Shown here: piece by piece, positions 25,279 to 34,080 of the stretch
How positions within the stretch are numbered: the first letter of the stretch is position 1
How the letters are laid out: the number at the start of each line of letters is the position of its first letter
Source of the DNA: Rhodospirillaceae bacterium UBA1479
GTDB lineage: Bacteria; Pseudomonadota; Alphaproteobacteria; Rhodospirillales; Casp-alpha2
Direction: 5' to 3'
DNA length: 64,000 nucleotides
Assembly (NCBI GenBank): GCA_002325375.1
Contig: DCRZ01000002.1
Coordinates: 434,001 to 498,000, forward strand
Position numbers and translations under genes: made by a program
Notes under the pieces: model-generated
Told to the model about the DNA's origin: nothing
The model's input: the letters and a program-made list of their open reading frames with translations, nothing else
Databases searched by the model: none

Positions 25279-27198
25279 ATGATAACTATTACACGCCAAC
25301 ATGTTGTCGGTGCCGTGATGGGCTTAGGGCTGGTAGCCGCTCTGGGGAGCGGCTCCGCCCAAGCCGGCGAGTACAACATTACTATCGATCCGGTAACCAT
25401 CGACACAGGCGACTTTACGCGATCCGGGGTGGGGTTCAACGGCGCCTCGCCGGGGCCGGTGTTGCGGTTCAAGGAAGGTGAAAACGTTACCATTAACGTG
25501 ACCAACAATCTGTCCGAGGATTCGTCGATCCACTGGCATGGATTAATACTGCCGTTCCAGCAGGACGGCGTGCCTAACATCAGCTATCCAGGGATCAAGT
25601 CAGGCGAGACTTTCACCTATAATTTCCCGATCAAGCAATCCGGCACCTATTGGTTCCACAGTCATTCTGGATTTCAGGAACCGGATGGCGCCTATGGCGC
25701 CATCGTCATCGAACCAAAAGAACGCGAGCCTTATCGCTACGACCGCGAATACGTGGTTCAACTCGCCGATGCCCATCCGCATTCGGGAAATCGCATCATG
25801 CGAAACCTGAAGATGATGGCGGATTACTACAACCGTAAACAGCAAACGGTGTTCGACTTCTTCAAGGACAGTGAAAAGATGGGTTTGGGTGCGGCGCTGT
25901 CGGATCGCATGGCCTGGGGCGACATGCGGATGATGGCCACGGACATCGAAGACCTTCAGGGGTTTACGCCGCTGATCAATGGCAAGGGTCCCGACCAGAA
26001 TTGGACGGGCCTGTTTAAGCCAGGCGAACGCGTCCGCCTTCGCTTCATTAATTCATCGGCGATGACATATTTTGATATTCGCATCCCCGGCTTGAAGATG
26101 ACCGTGGTGCAGGCCGACGGAAATAACGTACAACCTGTGTCTGTCGACGAATTCCGCATCGCCGTGGCCGAAACTTATGATGTCATCGTTCGGCCAGCGG
26201 AAGACAAAGCCTATACCATCTTCGCAGAGTCCATGGGGCGCACCGCCTATGCGCGTGGCACCCTTGCGCCTCGTGAGGGATTGACTGCCGAAGTGCCGGA
26301 CCTGCGGAAGTCCCCACTTCTTACCATGGCGGACATGGGGATGTCGCACGGCATGGATCACGGAGCGATGGCCATGGGAAGCGCAACGCACAAAATGCCT
26401 GACGGCAGCTCGATGAGTGGTGCGGCCCATGATGCTCATAGCAGCACAACCCATAAAATGCCGGACGGAAGCGAAATGAAAGGAGCTGGCCACGCGATGC
26501 CCGACGGATCACAAATGCAAGGTGCTGAGCACCAAGGTATGGCGCAGGGTGGCAGGCATCAAATGTCCGACGACGCCATGATGAAGGGCATGGACCATTC
26601 AGCCCAGGGTGCCATGGCACAGAGCGGCATGGATAATTCCATGCACGGCGGCATGGCAAAAGGTGGCATGGCCAAGGAAGCCGATTCTTTCTACGCATCC
26701 AACAGCGGTTTGATGCCGAGCGCGGCGAACGGCGGAAAATTTCTTTCCTACAATGATTTGAAAGCGCAGAAACCGCTCTATAAACAGCGTCCGCCGACGC
26801 GCGAGATCGAACTGCGTCTGACCGGCAACATGGAGCGCTACATCTGGTCCATTAACGGCGTGAAGTTCAAGGACGCCGAGCCCATCCGCCTGAAGTACGG
26901 GGAGCGGGTTCGATTCAAGTTCGTCAATGAAACCATGATGACCCACCCCATGCACCTGCACGGCATGTGGTCGATTTTGGACAATGGCAACGGCAAATGG
27001 AACCCGATCAAGCACGTTGTCAGCGTGTCTCCGGGAACTACGGTCTATATGGAGACTGAGGTCGATGCGCCCGGCCAATGGGCGTTCCATTGCCATCTCT
27101 CCTATCACGCCGACGCGGGCATGTTCCGCAAAGTCGTGGTCGAGGGTGGTCCCAAAGAACAGGCCGACGCATCGGCCGTCCGGCACGAAGGGCATTGA
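25279..27198 (+). CDS. copA: Copper-resistance multicopper oxidase CopA
   Basis: This 639-residue periplasmic oxidase starts with a signal (VVGAVMGLGLVAALGSGSAQA). Copper ligand motifs occur in order: SIHWHGL and YWFHSHSGFQ in the N-terminal cupredoxin domain, and MTHPMHLHGM and HCHLSYHADAGMF (type 1/3 sites) at the C-terminus. Between about residues 350 and 470 is a Met/His-rich insertion with repeated HKMPDGS units, typical of CopA/PcoA copper binding. It oxidises Cu(I) in the periplasm in that family. ATG 25279 is preferred over the long in-frame start at 25162. The downstream copB follows within three bases. Confidence 0.93.
   Translation: MITITRQHVVGAVMGLGLVAALGSGSAQAGEYNITIDPVTIDTGDFTRSGVGFNGASPGPVLRFKEGENVTINVTNNLSEDSSIHWHGLILPFQQDGVPNISYPGIKSGETFTYNFPIKQSGTYWFHSHSGFQEPDGAYGAIVIEPKEREPYRYDREYVVQLADAHPHSGNRIMRNLKMMADYYNRKQQTVFDFFKDSEKMGLGAALSDRMAWGDMRMMATDIEDLQGFTPLINGKGPDQNWTGLFKPGERVRLRFINSSAMTYFDIRIPGLKMTVVQADGNNVQPVSVDEFRIAVAETYDVIVRPAEDKAYTIFAESMGRTAYARGTLAPREGLTAEVPDLRKSPLLTMADMGMSHGMDHGAMAMGSATHKMPDGSSMSGAAHDAHSSTTHKMPDGSEMKGAGHAMPDGSQMQGAEHQGMAQGGRHQMSDDAMMKGMDHSAQGAMAQSGMDNSMHGGMAKGGMAKEADSFYASNSGLMPSAANGGKFLSYNDLKAQKPLYKQRPPTREIELRLTGNMERYIWSINGVKFKDAEPIRLKYGERVRFKFVNETMMTHPMHLHGMWSILDNGNGKWNPIKHVVSVSPGTTVYMETEVDAPGQWAFHCHLSYHADAGMFRKVVVEGGPKEQADASAVRHEGH
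26326..26685 (+). repeat. Met/His-rich tandem repeat region inside copA
   Basis: This segment encodes a run of Met-, His- and Gly-rich short units. Three HKMPDGS or HAMPDGS copies begin at 26389, 26452 and 26491, interspersed with AAH, AGH, AEH and MDH motifs. The unequal spacing suggests growth by duplication. It is in frame and conserved in copper-binding character, so it is part of the protein rather than a mobile repeat. Confidence 0.85.
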
Positions 27199-27200
27199 TC

Positions 27201-27914
27201 ATGACGCTGCAGAAAATTCTCGCGGGGCTTGTCGCACCAGCCTTTGTGATCTCGGTCTTACCAGCCACACCCGTTCAAGCGGAGCCTCTGATTTGGGGCG
27301 TTCAGGCGGAACAAACTGAATTCCGGTATGGCAAGGATACGGACGTGTTCGCCTGGAACTTCGATGCCTTGGTCGGCAGTGATGAATTGAAACTCGTGTG
27401 GCGCTCCGAGGGTGAATTCGCGACCAAGAATGATAATTTTGAACGGTTGGAGAACCAGCTCCGGGCGCAGGTCCCGATCTCGACTTTCTTCGATGCGGTG
27501 GGCGGTATTCGCTTCTCAAGCCCATCCACCGGCAACCGTTTCGATGGAGTCATCGGACTACACGGATTGGCTCCGCAGTTCTTTGAAGTGGATGCCGATC
27601 TATTCGTTGGCGAGTATCCGTCAGCGAGGCTTGACGTGGATTACGAAGTTCTACTTACGAACCGCCTTATTGCGACACCAACCATCGAATTGAATCTACC
27701 GTTCACGGACGATACAAAATATGGCAAAGCGGCGTTTGGTCCCAGTTTGGAAGTTGGGTTGCGTCTTAGCTATGACGTCGTAGACCGTTTGTTGTCACCC
27801 TATATCGGGATTCATTACGAACGGTCGTTCGGCGGAACGGCGAATATCAAGCGTAGCGAAGGCGAAGATGCAGGTGCCGTATTTTTCTTGGTTGGGGCGA
27901 AGATGATATTCTAA
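27201..27914 (+). CDS. copB: Outer-membrane copper-resistance protein CopB
   Basis: The 237-residue protein has a signal peptide (residues 1-27, ending PVQA), then the PLIWGVQAEQTEFRYGKDTDVFAWNFDALVG opening characteristic of CopB/PcoB. It continues with alternating amphipathic beta strands and ends in a C-terminal aromatic residue (AKMIF), as outer-membrane barrels do. It is made with CopA and assumed to sit in the outer membrane. It lacks the Met/His-rich N-terminal region of some CopB proteins. ATG 27201 is three bases after the copA stop, so the pair is one operon. A terminator follows at 27940. Confidence 0.88.
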   Translation: MTLQKILAGLVAPAFVISVLPATPVQAEPLIWGVQAEQTEFRYGKDTDVFAWNFDALVGSDELKLVWRSEGEFATKNDNFERLENQLRAQVPISTFFDAVGGIRFSSPSTGNRFDGVIGLHGLAPQFFEVDADLFVGEYPSARLDVDYEVLLTNRLIATPTIELNLPFTDDTKYGKAAFGPSLEVGLRLSYDVVDRLLSPYIGIHYERSFGGTANIKRSEGEDAGAVFFLVGAKMIF

Positions 27915-27939
27915 CCCCTTATCGTTTTCTCCCCAACCT

Positions 27940-27983
27940 GGCCCCTGGTGTCCTCGAGAGAGAGAGCATCAGGGGCCGCTTTT
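27940..27983 (+). terminator. Rho-independent terminator after copAB
   Basis: Inverted arms GGCCCCTGGTG (27940-27950) and CATCAGGGGCC (27967-27977), with one wobble, are followed by GCTTTTT. It separates copB from the second multicopper oxidase. Confidence 0.8.
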
Positions 27984-28018
27984 TATCATCAGCCAGAGTC
28001 TAGGGGGATGTTATAGAA

Positions 28019-29482
28019 TTGGGAAAGATTCTCAGTTCGGTAAGGAAGGCGAAATTGGACATCAAATCCTTTCATGTTTCCCGTCGACACGTCCTGGGTG
28101 GGATTGCTGGTGCAGTTGCGGTTGGCGCTTTTCGGCAAAGCTTGGCGGCGATGCCGTCGCCCTCGTTGGTTCTACGTCCCAGCCCGGGTCGAAGCATGCT
28201 GACTGAGAACGGTGAACCTACGGCGGTCTGGAGCTATGGTGATACGGTTCCTGGACCGTTGCTCCGCGTCCGCCAGGGCGAGCGCGTAAACGTTCGCTTG
28301 GAAAACGGCCTGGATCAGCCGACGTCGGTTCACTGGCACGGCATCCGTATTGAAAATTCGATGGACGGCGTTGCCGGGATGACACAGGACCCTGTCCCAC
28401 CGGGCGGCGAATTCGATTACTCCTTCGTTGTGCCGGACGCCGGCACCTATTGGTACCACCCTCATTTCCGATCTTGGGAGCAGTTGGCCAGAGGTCTATA
28501 CGGCGTTTTGATCGTCGACGAAGCCGATCCCCCCAAGGTCGATCATGACCTTGTTTTCTGCGCCGACGACTGGCGAATGACCAAGAATAATCAGATAGAC
28601 GCGCAAAGCTTTGGGCAACTCCACGACTGGGCACATGCCGGCCGGTTGGGGAATTGGCTGACGGTGAACGGCCTGACGGGCATGGAGTACTCCGCCAGGC
28701 CAGGGGCAAGGGTACGGCTGCGGATGCTGAACGTTGCCAACGCGCGCATCCTTGCGTTCAATCTGGGCAGCCTGCCTGCCCGCGTCGTCGCAATCGACGG
28801 CCAGCCAATCGTCAGTCCAGCTGAGCCTGGGAATAGATTGATTTTGGCTCCGGGGCAGCGGGCCGATGTGATCCTCGATCTACCGGGCCCGGGGCCGGGC
28901 ACCTACGTCATCCAGGAAGTGTCGGGCGCGGAGCCAATCGAGGCTGCTCGTATCGTTACGCAAGGCGTCGCGGTTGCGGCCCCTCGACCGGCCCTGGACG
29001 CTGTCGCCTTGCTGCCCAATCCGGTGCCGGGGGATTTTGAATTTGAGGACGCGGTTGTCGTGCCGTTGCGGATGGAGGGCGGCGCCATGGGGCGGATGGA
29101 AGGTGCAACCTACAAAGGCGCCTATTACGGCATCCGCGACCTTGTGGGAAAGAACCAGGCGTGGGCATTCAACGGCATTGCTGGGCTCCCTGAAAAGCCT
29201 TTGGCATCGGTCGCCAAAGGGCGAACGATTGTTGTCGATATGATCAACGATACTCGCTGGCCGCATGCCATGCACCTCCACGGCCATCATTTCCGCGTCA
29301 TCGCCCGCAACGGCAAGGCCGTAACCGGCACCCCCTGGCGGGATACGGAACTGGTCGACGCTGGGGAACGCGTCCGCATTGCTTTCGTGGCGAACAATCC
29401 GGGAAAGTGGGTGTTCCATTGCCATATGCTTGAGCATCAGGCGGCGGGCATGATCACCTGGCTTGAAGTTGTTGATGGGTGA
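28019..29482 (+). CDS. Tat-exported multicopper oxidase (laccase/CueO-like)
   Basis: This 487-residue oxidase has a twin-Arg export signal (VSRRHVLGGIAG, about residues 20-31). Copper motifs are SVHWHGI and YWYHPHFRSW near residues 101-150, PHAMHLHGHHF and FHCHMLEHQAAGM (about 410-483), giving the T1/T2/T3 ligand set with Met as axial residue. The C-terminal length is shorter than CopA and lacks the Met-rich insert. The start is TTG at 28019 with GGGGGA ten bases upstream; the next in-frame Met is far downstream and would cut the Tat signal. Only 35 bases separate it from the terminator of copB. Its substrate could be Cu(I), phenols or other electron donors. Confidence 0.88.
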   Translation: MGKILSSVRKAKLDIKSFHVSRRHVLGGIAGAVAVGAFRQSLAAMPSPSLVLRPSPGRSMLTENGEPTAVWSYGDTVPGPLLRVRQGERVNVRLENGLDQPTSVHWHGIRIENSMDGVAGMTQDPVPPGGEFDYSFVVPDAGTYWYHPHFRSWEQLARGLYGVLIVDEADPPKVDHDLVFCADDWRMTKNNQIDAQSFGQLHDWAHAGRLGNWLTVNGLTGMEYSARPGARVRLRMLNVANARILAFNLGSLPARVVAIDGQPIVSPAEPGNRLILAPGQRADVILDLPGPGPGTYVIQEVSGAEPIEAARIVTQGVAVAAPRPALDAVALLPNPVPGDFEFEDAVVVPLRMEGGAMGRMEGATYKGAYYGIRDLVGKNQAWAFNGIAGLPEKPLASVAKGRTIVVDMINDTRWPHAMHLHGHHFRVIARNGKAVTGTPWRDTELVDAGERVRIAFVANNPGKWVFHCHMLEHQAAGMITWLEVVDG

Positions 29483-29539
29483 AGCTCAGCGGCAAATCCT
29501 TCACTCCTCTAAAGAGATGCGTTTAAAAGTCGGCTTATC

Positions 29540-30313
29540 ATGTCATCTGACGACAATTCACATTCGGCACCTCCGGTTGAGGATCATCCCGCTCCGAAAA
29601 ACGGGATGGCGGGCGATGGTCCCAGTGACCGCAAGCGCACCAAAATTCTTCTTACCGTTCTTATTCTTGTCGGCCTTGTCGCGGCTTATGGTGCGCTCTC
29701 GTGGAGTGGCGCGCTCGACGAAATGATGAACAGTGAGACGCTTCGGAAGCATGTCGAAAACCTCGGTCTCTTCGGTCCTCTTGGCGTCGTCATTTTGATG
29801 TCCTTGGCGATTGTGTTGAATCCAATCCCAAGCGCACCCATAGCGTTGGCCGCCGGAGCGGCCTATGGCCATTTCTGGGGAACAGTGTATGTAGCGATTG
29901 GCGCGGAGATAGGGGCTTTGATTGCGTTTGGCATTGCCCGCCTAGTTGGCTACGACGTCTTGCGTCGATGGTTGGGCCGCGGCCTTTCATTGGGCGTTTT
30001 CGGCTCCCAGAATGCGTTAATGGCTGTCGTCTTTCTAAGCCGTTTGTTACCCTTCATATCGTTTGATCTGGTTAGTTATGCGGCGGGCCTCTCGCCCCTC
30101 AAATGGTGGCGGTTCGCGGTCGCAACAATGGCCGGCATCATTCCGGCAAGTTTCCTGCTCGCCCATTTCGGTGGAGAAATGGCATCCCTCGATAGTGCGC
30201 GGGTTGTAGAAGCGGTCGTCGCTCTCGGTGCTCTTACAGCCCTTCCGATCGCGGGAAAATTGATTTGGGATCGTGTTCGGAAAAAATCCGTCCGAACAGA
30301 GGGCAACGAATGA
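29540..30313 (+). CDS. TVP38/TMEM64-type VTT-domain membrane protein
   Basis: The 257-residue protein has a polar N-terminus and then about six hydrophobic helices. The VTT signature (G-x4-F/Y-G and the AF/G-x-R motif) is visible in LAAGAAYGHFWGTVYVAIGAEIGALIAFGIARLVG (its inner half), then FLSRLLPFISFDLVSYAAGLSPLKW. DedA/TVP38 proteins are membrane transporters or lipid scramblase-like proteins that are often found beside metal-resistance genes. The start has no clear Shine-Dalgarno. It is convergent with the histidine kinase: its TGA (30311-30313) directly abuts the kinase stop, with no spare base. Confidence 0.8.
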   Translation: MSSDDNSHSAPPVEDHPAPKNGMAGDGPSDRKRTKILLTVLILVGLVAAYGALSWSGALDEMMNSETLRKHVENLGLFGPLGVVILMSLAIVLNPIPSAPIALAAGAAYGHFWGTVYVAIGAEIGALIAFGIARLVGYDVLRRWLGRGLSLGVFGSQNALMAVVFLSRLLPFISFDLVSYAAGLSPLKWWRFAVATMAGIIPASFLLAHFGGEMASLDSARVVEAVVALGALTALPIAGKLIWDRVRKKSVRTEGNE

Positions 30314-31699
30314 TTAGCGGGGAAGGGTGACGGTCACGGTCAACCCGGAGGTGGCTTCATTGTTCAGTTCGACAGTCCCGCCGTGATTCTCGATGACCGT
30401 TTTCGCCAAGCTGAGGCCGAGGCCCGTACCTTCGGTGTCTTCCGAACGGGATCTATCGCATCGATAAAACGGTTCGAACACGCGCTCGATCTCTTCATCG
30501 GGAATTCCTGGGCCGTCGTCCTTTATGCGGACAGATATCCTGTCTTCGGTACGTTCAAGAAAAGCCCGAACGCGATGTCCATAGCGAAGGCCGTTGTCGA
30601 TCAGGTTGCTGAATGCCCGGCGCAAGGCCACGGGCTGGCCATGGATGATGATTTTCCCTGAAAGCGGCATGACGGTCACGTCATTCCCTATGTCTGAAGC
30701 ATCGTCGCAAATGGCCTGTATCAAGGCTCCCAGGTCGATGTCCTGCCTATCTTCCAAATCAAACGCCTGCCGAGCCAGGCCCAAGGTTGCCGAAACGATG
30801 AATTCCATTTCCGAGATTGACGAAAGGAGTTTCGTCCTTTCGTCGGATGAGGGCAAAGCCTCGGTCCGGAGTTTGATTAAAGACAACGGGGTCCGCAGAT
30901 CGTGGGACAGAGCACCCATCATTTCCGTCCGGCTTCGGATCATGCTTCTGACCTGATCCTGCATATCGTTGAAGACCGCAGCGACTTCTCGAACTTCCGC
31001 AGCGCCTCTGATCGGCATCGGCGGTGCATGAATGTCAGATGCAAATCTCCGGGCAGCGCGGGCAAATACATCCAAGGGAGAGAGCATGCGTCGTACAACC
31101 CAAATTGAAATTAGGATGATCGAAATGGTCATGACCCCGACGGTGGTTAATGATGGACTCCAGAGTTCTGCCGGAAACTCGGGGATCACATATGCGATGT
31201 TGAGCCAGCCTCCACTGTTCAAAGGTACGGACATTCTTACGTTCAGGTGAACAGGTAAGCGGTAAACAGTTCGAAGCACATGGAGGAACCATTCGCTGAC
31301 CGTGTCCCTGTGGAGAGAGGTTGACATCGGTGGTCGTTCGACCATGCTGATTCGTACGTTTGCCATTTCGTTTGAATGGGATTCGCGTTTTATGTGCTCC
31401 CGAAAAACTTGATCGTAAGGAGAGCGATAAGGTTCATCTGAAAAAACCGGGTCGCCACTCAACGATGCGCGAAGATGAGGTTCATCCAGGGTATTCACAA
31501 TATCAAACCGCCAAGCGGTATTTGATGCAGCGACCGTATGTGTGACATGCGCAAAGGTTTGCGCCGTTGTGCGCAAGCTTAGATGAATGAGTGCGTCGAG
31601 CCGGTCTCTCGAGTAATGGAACAGCCCGATAAGGTAGGCTGTTGTGAGGCCGAGGGTGACCATGATGATGGTCTGTGTTGTCAGGGACCGGATACGCAT
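30314..31699 (-). CDS. EnvZ-like sensor histidine kinase
   Basis: This 461-residue inner-membrane kinase has a first membrane helix (residues 7-25), a periplasmic sensor region (about 30-190), a second helix (about 190-208) and a HAMP-like linker. The catalytic boxes follow: H-box MGALSHDLRTPLSLIKLR (about 265-282), N-box LIDNGLRYG, G1 DDGPGIPDEEIE, and GTGLGLSLAKTVIENHGG. Length and order match EnvZ/CpxA/CopS-type kinases. It is read from the minus strand after the regulator gene, 4 bases downstream, so the two form an operon. The sensed stimulus is unknown; the context favours copper or metal stress. Confidence 0.88.
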   Translation of the reverse strand: MRIRSLTTQTIIMVTLGLTTAYLIGLFHYSRDRLDALIHLSLRTTAQTFAHVTHTVAASNTAWRFDIVNTLDEPHLRASLSGDPVFSDEPYRSPYDQVFREHIKRESHSNEMANVRISMVERPPMSTSLHRDTVSEWFLHVLRTVYRLPVHLNVRMSVPLNSGGWLNIAYVIPEFPAELWSPSLTTVGVMTISIILISIWVVRRMLSPLDVFARAARRFASDIHAPPMPIRGAAEVREVAAVFNDMQDQVRSMIRSRTEMMGALSHDLRTPLSLIKLRTEALPSSDERTKLLSSISEMEFIVSATLGLARQAFDLEDRQDIDLGALIQAICDDASDIGNDVTVMPLSGKIIIHGQPVALRRAFSNLIDNGLRYGHRVRAFLERTEDRISVRIKDDGPGIPDEEIERVFEPFYRCDRSRSEDTEGTGLGLSLAKTVIENHGGTVELNNEATSGLTVTVTLPR

Positions 31700-31703
31700 G
31701 GTT

Positions 31704-32423
31704 TTACTCTCGCGTCACGTCGGCTGAGAGAACGTATCCTCCTCCCCAGACTGTCTTGATAATTGTCGGATTTTTGGGATCGTGTTCGATCTTGCGTCTG
31801 AGCCGACTGACTTGTGTGTCGATGCTGCGGTCGAAAGCAACGGAATCGCGTCCACGCGCCAAGTCTAACAGTTGCTCACGGGAGAGTACCCGGTTTGGGC
31901 GTTGGACCAACACTTGGAGCAGGCTGAATTCACCGGTGCTCAGTGGTACGATGACGTTATCAACCGCAATCAGTTCGCGGCGCTCAACATCCAGATGCCA
32001 GCCGTTGAACCGATATGTTTTTCCTGGCTCAATCGGGGCTGCGGTTGGCTCTCGATCTATTCTTCTAAGGACGGCTTGTACGCGTGCGATGAGTTCGAGT
32101 GTGCTGAACGGCTTTGCCAAATAATCATCCGCGCCCATCTTGAGACCCAAAACGCGGTCCATCTCCTCTCCTTTTGCACTCACGATGATTACAGGAGTTG
32201 TGGCCTTGGCCCGGAGATTGCGGCAGAGCGTTAATCCGTCATCACCCGGCAGCATGAGATCGAGAATGATCAGGTCTACCCGTTCGTTCTCTATTGCCTG
32301 GTTCATCTCTTTGCCGTCTTCCGCAAGGGATACACGGTAGCCTTCTTTCCTCAACGCCCTGCTGACGAGCTCCCGCATTTCTCGATTGTCCTCGACGACG
32401 AGAATTTTCGGTGTGATTTCCAT
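31704..32423 (-). CDS. OmpR/PhoB-family response regulator
   Basis: The 239-residue regulator has a receiver domain beginning MEITPKILVVEDNREMRELV, with the phosphoacceptor in the stretch VDLIILDLMLPGDDGL (about residues 51-66) and Lys in LGADDYLAKPFS-like sequence. The C-terminal winged-helix includes LSTGEFSLLQVLVQRPNRVLSREQLLDL and SIDTQVSRLRRKIEHDP, the OmpR-type DNA-binding fold. Start 32423 is preferred over upstream Met codons (32441, 32495) because GGAA lies just before it and because the family starts with an I-L-V-V-E-D strand. It is divergent from the porin gene; the two share the 287-base region with the paired sites at 32576-32621. Confidence 0.9.
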   Translation of the reverse strand: MEITPKILVVEDNREMRELVSRALRKEGYRVSLAEDGKEMNQAIENERVDLIILDLMLPGDDGLTLCRNLRAKATTPVIIVSAKGEEMDRVLGLKMGADDYLAKPFSTLELIARVQAVLRRIDREPTAAPIEPGKTYRFNGWHLDVERRELIAVDNVIVPLSTGEFSLLQVLVQRPNRVLSREQLLDLARGRDSVAFDRSIDTQVSRLRRKIEHDPKNPTIIKTVWGGGYVLSADVTRE

Positions 32424-32575
32424 GTTTGTTCCTGGTGCCATCTGAATGCAGGAGAGTGTAACGCCGAAGGTTGCCGAGAAGGGGTTCTGAAGCATCCAGT
32501 AACTGGAAGGTCAATGGCTTAAAACTTGGGTGCGGGAATTTTGTTCTCTTGCCGACCGCCGGTCGATGAAAAGAG

Positions 32576-32621
32576 TGTGACAAAAAGTTTCAGAAGCCGG
32601 ATTTTGAAACATACTGTCACA
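32576..32621. promoter_or_regulatory. Paired inverted TGTGAC-N5-GTTTC sites (porin/two-component side)
   Basis: A plus-strand copy TGTGACAAAAAGTTTC (32576-32591) and a minus-strand copy TGTGACAGTATGTTTC (32621-32606 read from the minus strand) face each other, starts 30 bases apart. The core hexamer and the GTTTC are identical in both. The element lies between the response-regulator gene and the porin. The second pair in the window is at 33953-33997. Binding by the adjacent OmpR-type regulator is inferred. Confidence 0.7.
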
Positions 32622-32710
32622 AAAAATCACAGATTCGAAAAACTTCAGTGGCATTTCCAGGGCGTACTTCACCTCTATTATTCAACATCTCGAATGAGGA
32701 GGCTTTTAAA

Positions 32711-33844
32711 TTGAAGAACGTCATCAAAACTGCTCTGAAATCTTGCACGTCCCTTTCCCTTGCGGGTGCTGCGATGTTCGTACTTTCTTCTCCGGCAGAA
32801 GCGGGCTCAGTCAAGAATGGCAACGTGACTGACCTCACCGTTTATGGCCAAGTGAACCGCACCTTCATGGTTTACGATGACGGCGAGGAAATCGGCTATC
32901 GCAATATGGATGGCGATGCGGGTTCTACCCGTTTCGGCCTAAAGGCGTCAGGTAAGATCAATGAGTCGGTTTCTGTAGGGGCCCGTTTGGAAGCGGAGTT
33001 GCAATCCAACGACCCTGCCACAATCAGCCAGTCAACTGAAAGCGATAGCGCCAGTGGCTTCACTGAGCGCCTTGCCTTCATTTACATCAACCACAAACAG
33101 TTCGGCATATTAACCATGGGTCAGGCATCTGCCGTATCCGACGGAATGTCCGATGGGTTGGACCTTGGTTATGTGGCCGGAGCGTTTGACGGGGTGGAGA
33201 CCGGACGACGAAGTGTCAATGCCGTCCTGTTCCGCGAAGATAATGCGGGTGCGGCGCTTAGCAGCAGAAAGATCGGCAATTTCTTCGGAACTTTTGACCG
33301 TGGCCGTCAAGATCAGATCAATTATGTCAGCCCGAATATCAACGGCTTCAAGCTTGAGGCTGGTTTGTATGACGCCGGAGATTGGGGCGCGGGTGTTCAC
33401 TATGACAATAAGATCGGTGCGTTCAAAGTTCGTGGGCGTGCATTTTATGAAAGTTTGACGAATTCGAGCACAAGCGAAGGTGCATGGCAGGTCGGCGGCT
33501 CGGTGAAGCATGACAGCGGGATTTCTTTGACCGGTGTTTATGGACAGAGCCTTGCAGTGGAAGGTGCGGAGGATGATGCCCGTTGGGCGGCTACTGTTGG
33601 CTATACGGCCAATTTGAATGCCCTAGGCCCCACCGGAATCGGTGTCAACGTCTCTGGTAGCCAGGATCGTACGGTTGTAGGTAGCGAGGCGATCGCAGTC
33701 GGGCTCGGTTTCAACCAACAGATCAAGGGGGCCGGTACCAACATATACGGTAACGTTGCTTTTTGGGATGTTGACCTACCTTCGAGTCAGACCCAGCTTG
33801 ATCAGGTCGTGACCATGCTGGTGGGTATGCAGGTCAAGTTTTAA
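32711..33844 (+). CDS. Outer-membrane porin
   Basis: This 377-residue protein has a signal peptide (LSLAGAAMFVLSSPAEA, cut near residue 31). The mature beta-barrel contains YGQVNRTFMVYDDGEE, FGLKASGKINESVSVGARLE, LVGFEDRLAFIYI-like strands and a C-terminal strand ending QVKF, the terminal Phe needed for outer-membrane assembly. It resembles general porins of the alphaproteobacterial kind. The start is TTG at 32711, with GAGGAGG eight bases upstream. It is transcribed divergently from the two-component system and preceded by the TGTGAC-N5-GTTTC pair. TATTAT near 32676 may be a -10. Confidence 0.85.
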   Translation: MKNVIKTALKSCTSLSLAGAAMFVLSSPAEAGSVKNGNVTDLTVYGQVNRTFMVYDDGEEIGYRNMDGDAGSTRFGLKASGKINESVSVGARLEAELQSNDPATISQSTESDSASGFTERLAFIYINHKQFGILTMGQASAVSDGMSDGLDLGYVAGAFDGVETGRRSVNAVLFREDNAGAALSSRKIGNFFGTFDRGRQDQINYVSPNINGFKLEAGLYDAGDWGAGVHYDNKIGAFKVRGRAFYESLTNSSTSEGAWQVGGSVKHDSGISLTGVYGQSLAVEGAEDDARWAATVGYTANLNALGPTGIGVNVSGSQDRTVVGSEAIAVGLGFNQQIKGAGTNIYGNVAFWDVDLPSSQTQLDQVVTMLVGMQVKF

Positions 33845-33900
33845 GGGGGCGCCGGCAGGAGTGAGCTCTCCTGCTGTTCAAGTGACCTGACATTGGAAAG

Positions 33901-33930
33901 CGGCCGCCGTTGGGGCGGCCGTTTTTCTTT
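33901..33930 (+). terminator. Rho-independent terminator after porin
   Basis: CGGCCGCC (33901-33908), loop GTTGG, GGCGGCCG (33914-33921), then TTTTTCTTT. A second weaker hairpin GCAGGAG/CTCCTGC lies just before it (33855-33874). Confidence 0.8.
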
Positions 33931-33952
33931 GGTCCGCTTTTCTCGCAAATTA

Positions 33953-33997
33953 TGTGACGAAGTTTGTCAAATCGCAGATCAGAAAACTTCCGTCACA
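33953..33997. promoter_or_regulatory. Paired inverted TGTGAC-type sites before the His-rich gene
   Basis: TGTGACGAAGTTTGTC (33953-33968) faces a minus-strand copy TGTGACGGAAGTTTTC (33997-33982), starts 29 bases apart. The TGTGAC hexamer is exact in both, with the 3' half close to GTTTC. It lies about 85 bases before the start at 34081 and resembles the pair at 32576-32621. Confidence 0.68.
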
Positions 33998-34080
33998 AGA
34001 ATCCTCGTTTCCGGCAAAGTTGTGAAACACCTAGGTGGTTTGTTGAGGGCATCAACCAACCACAACAAGGAAACTTTGAT

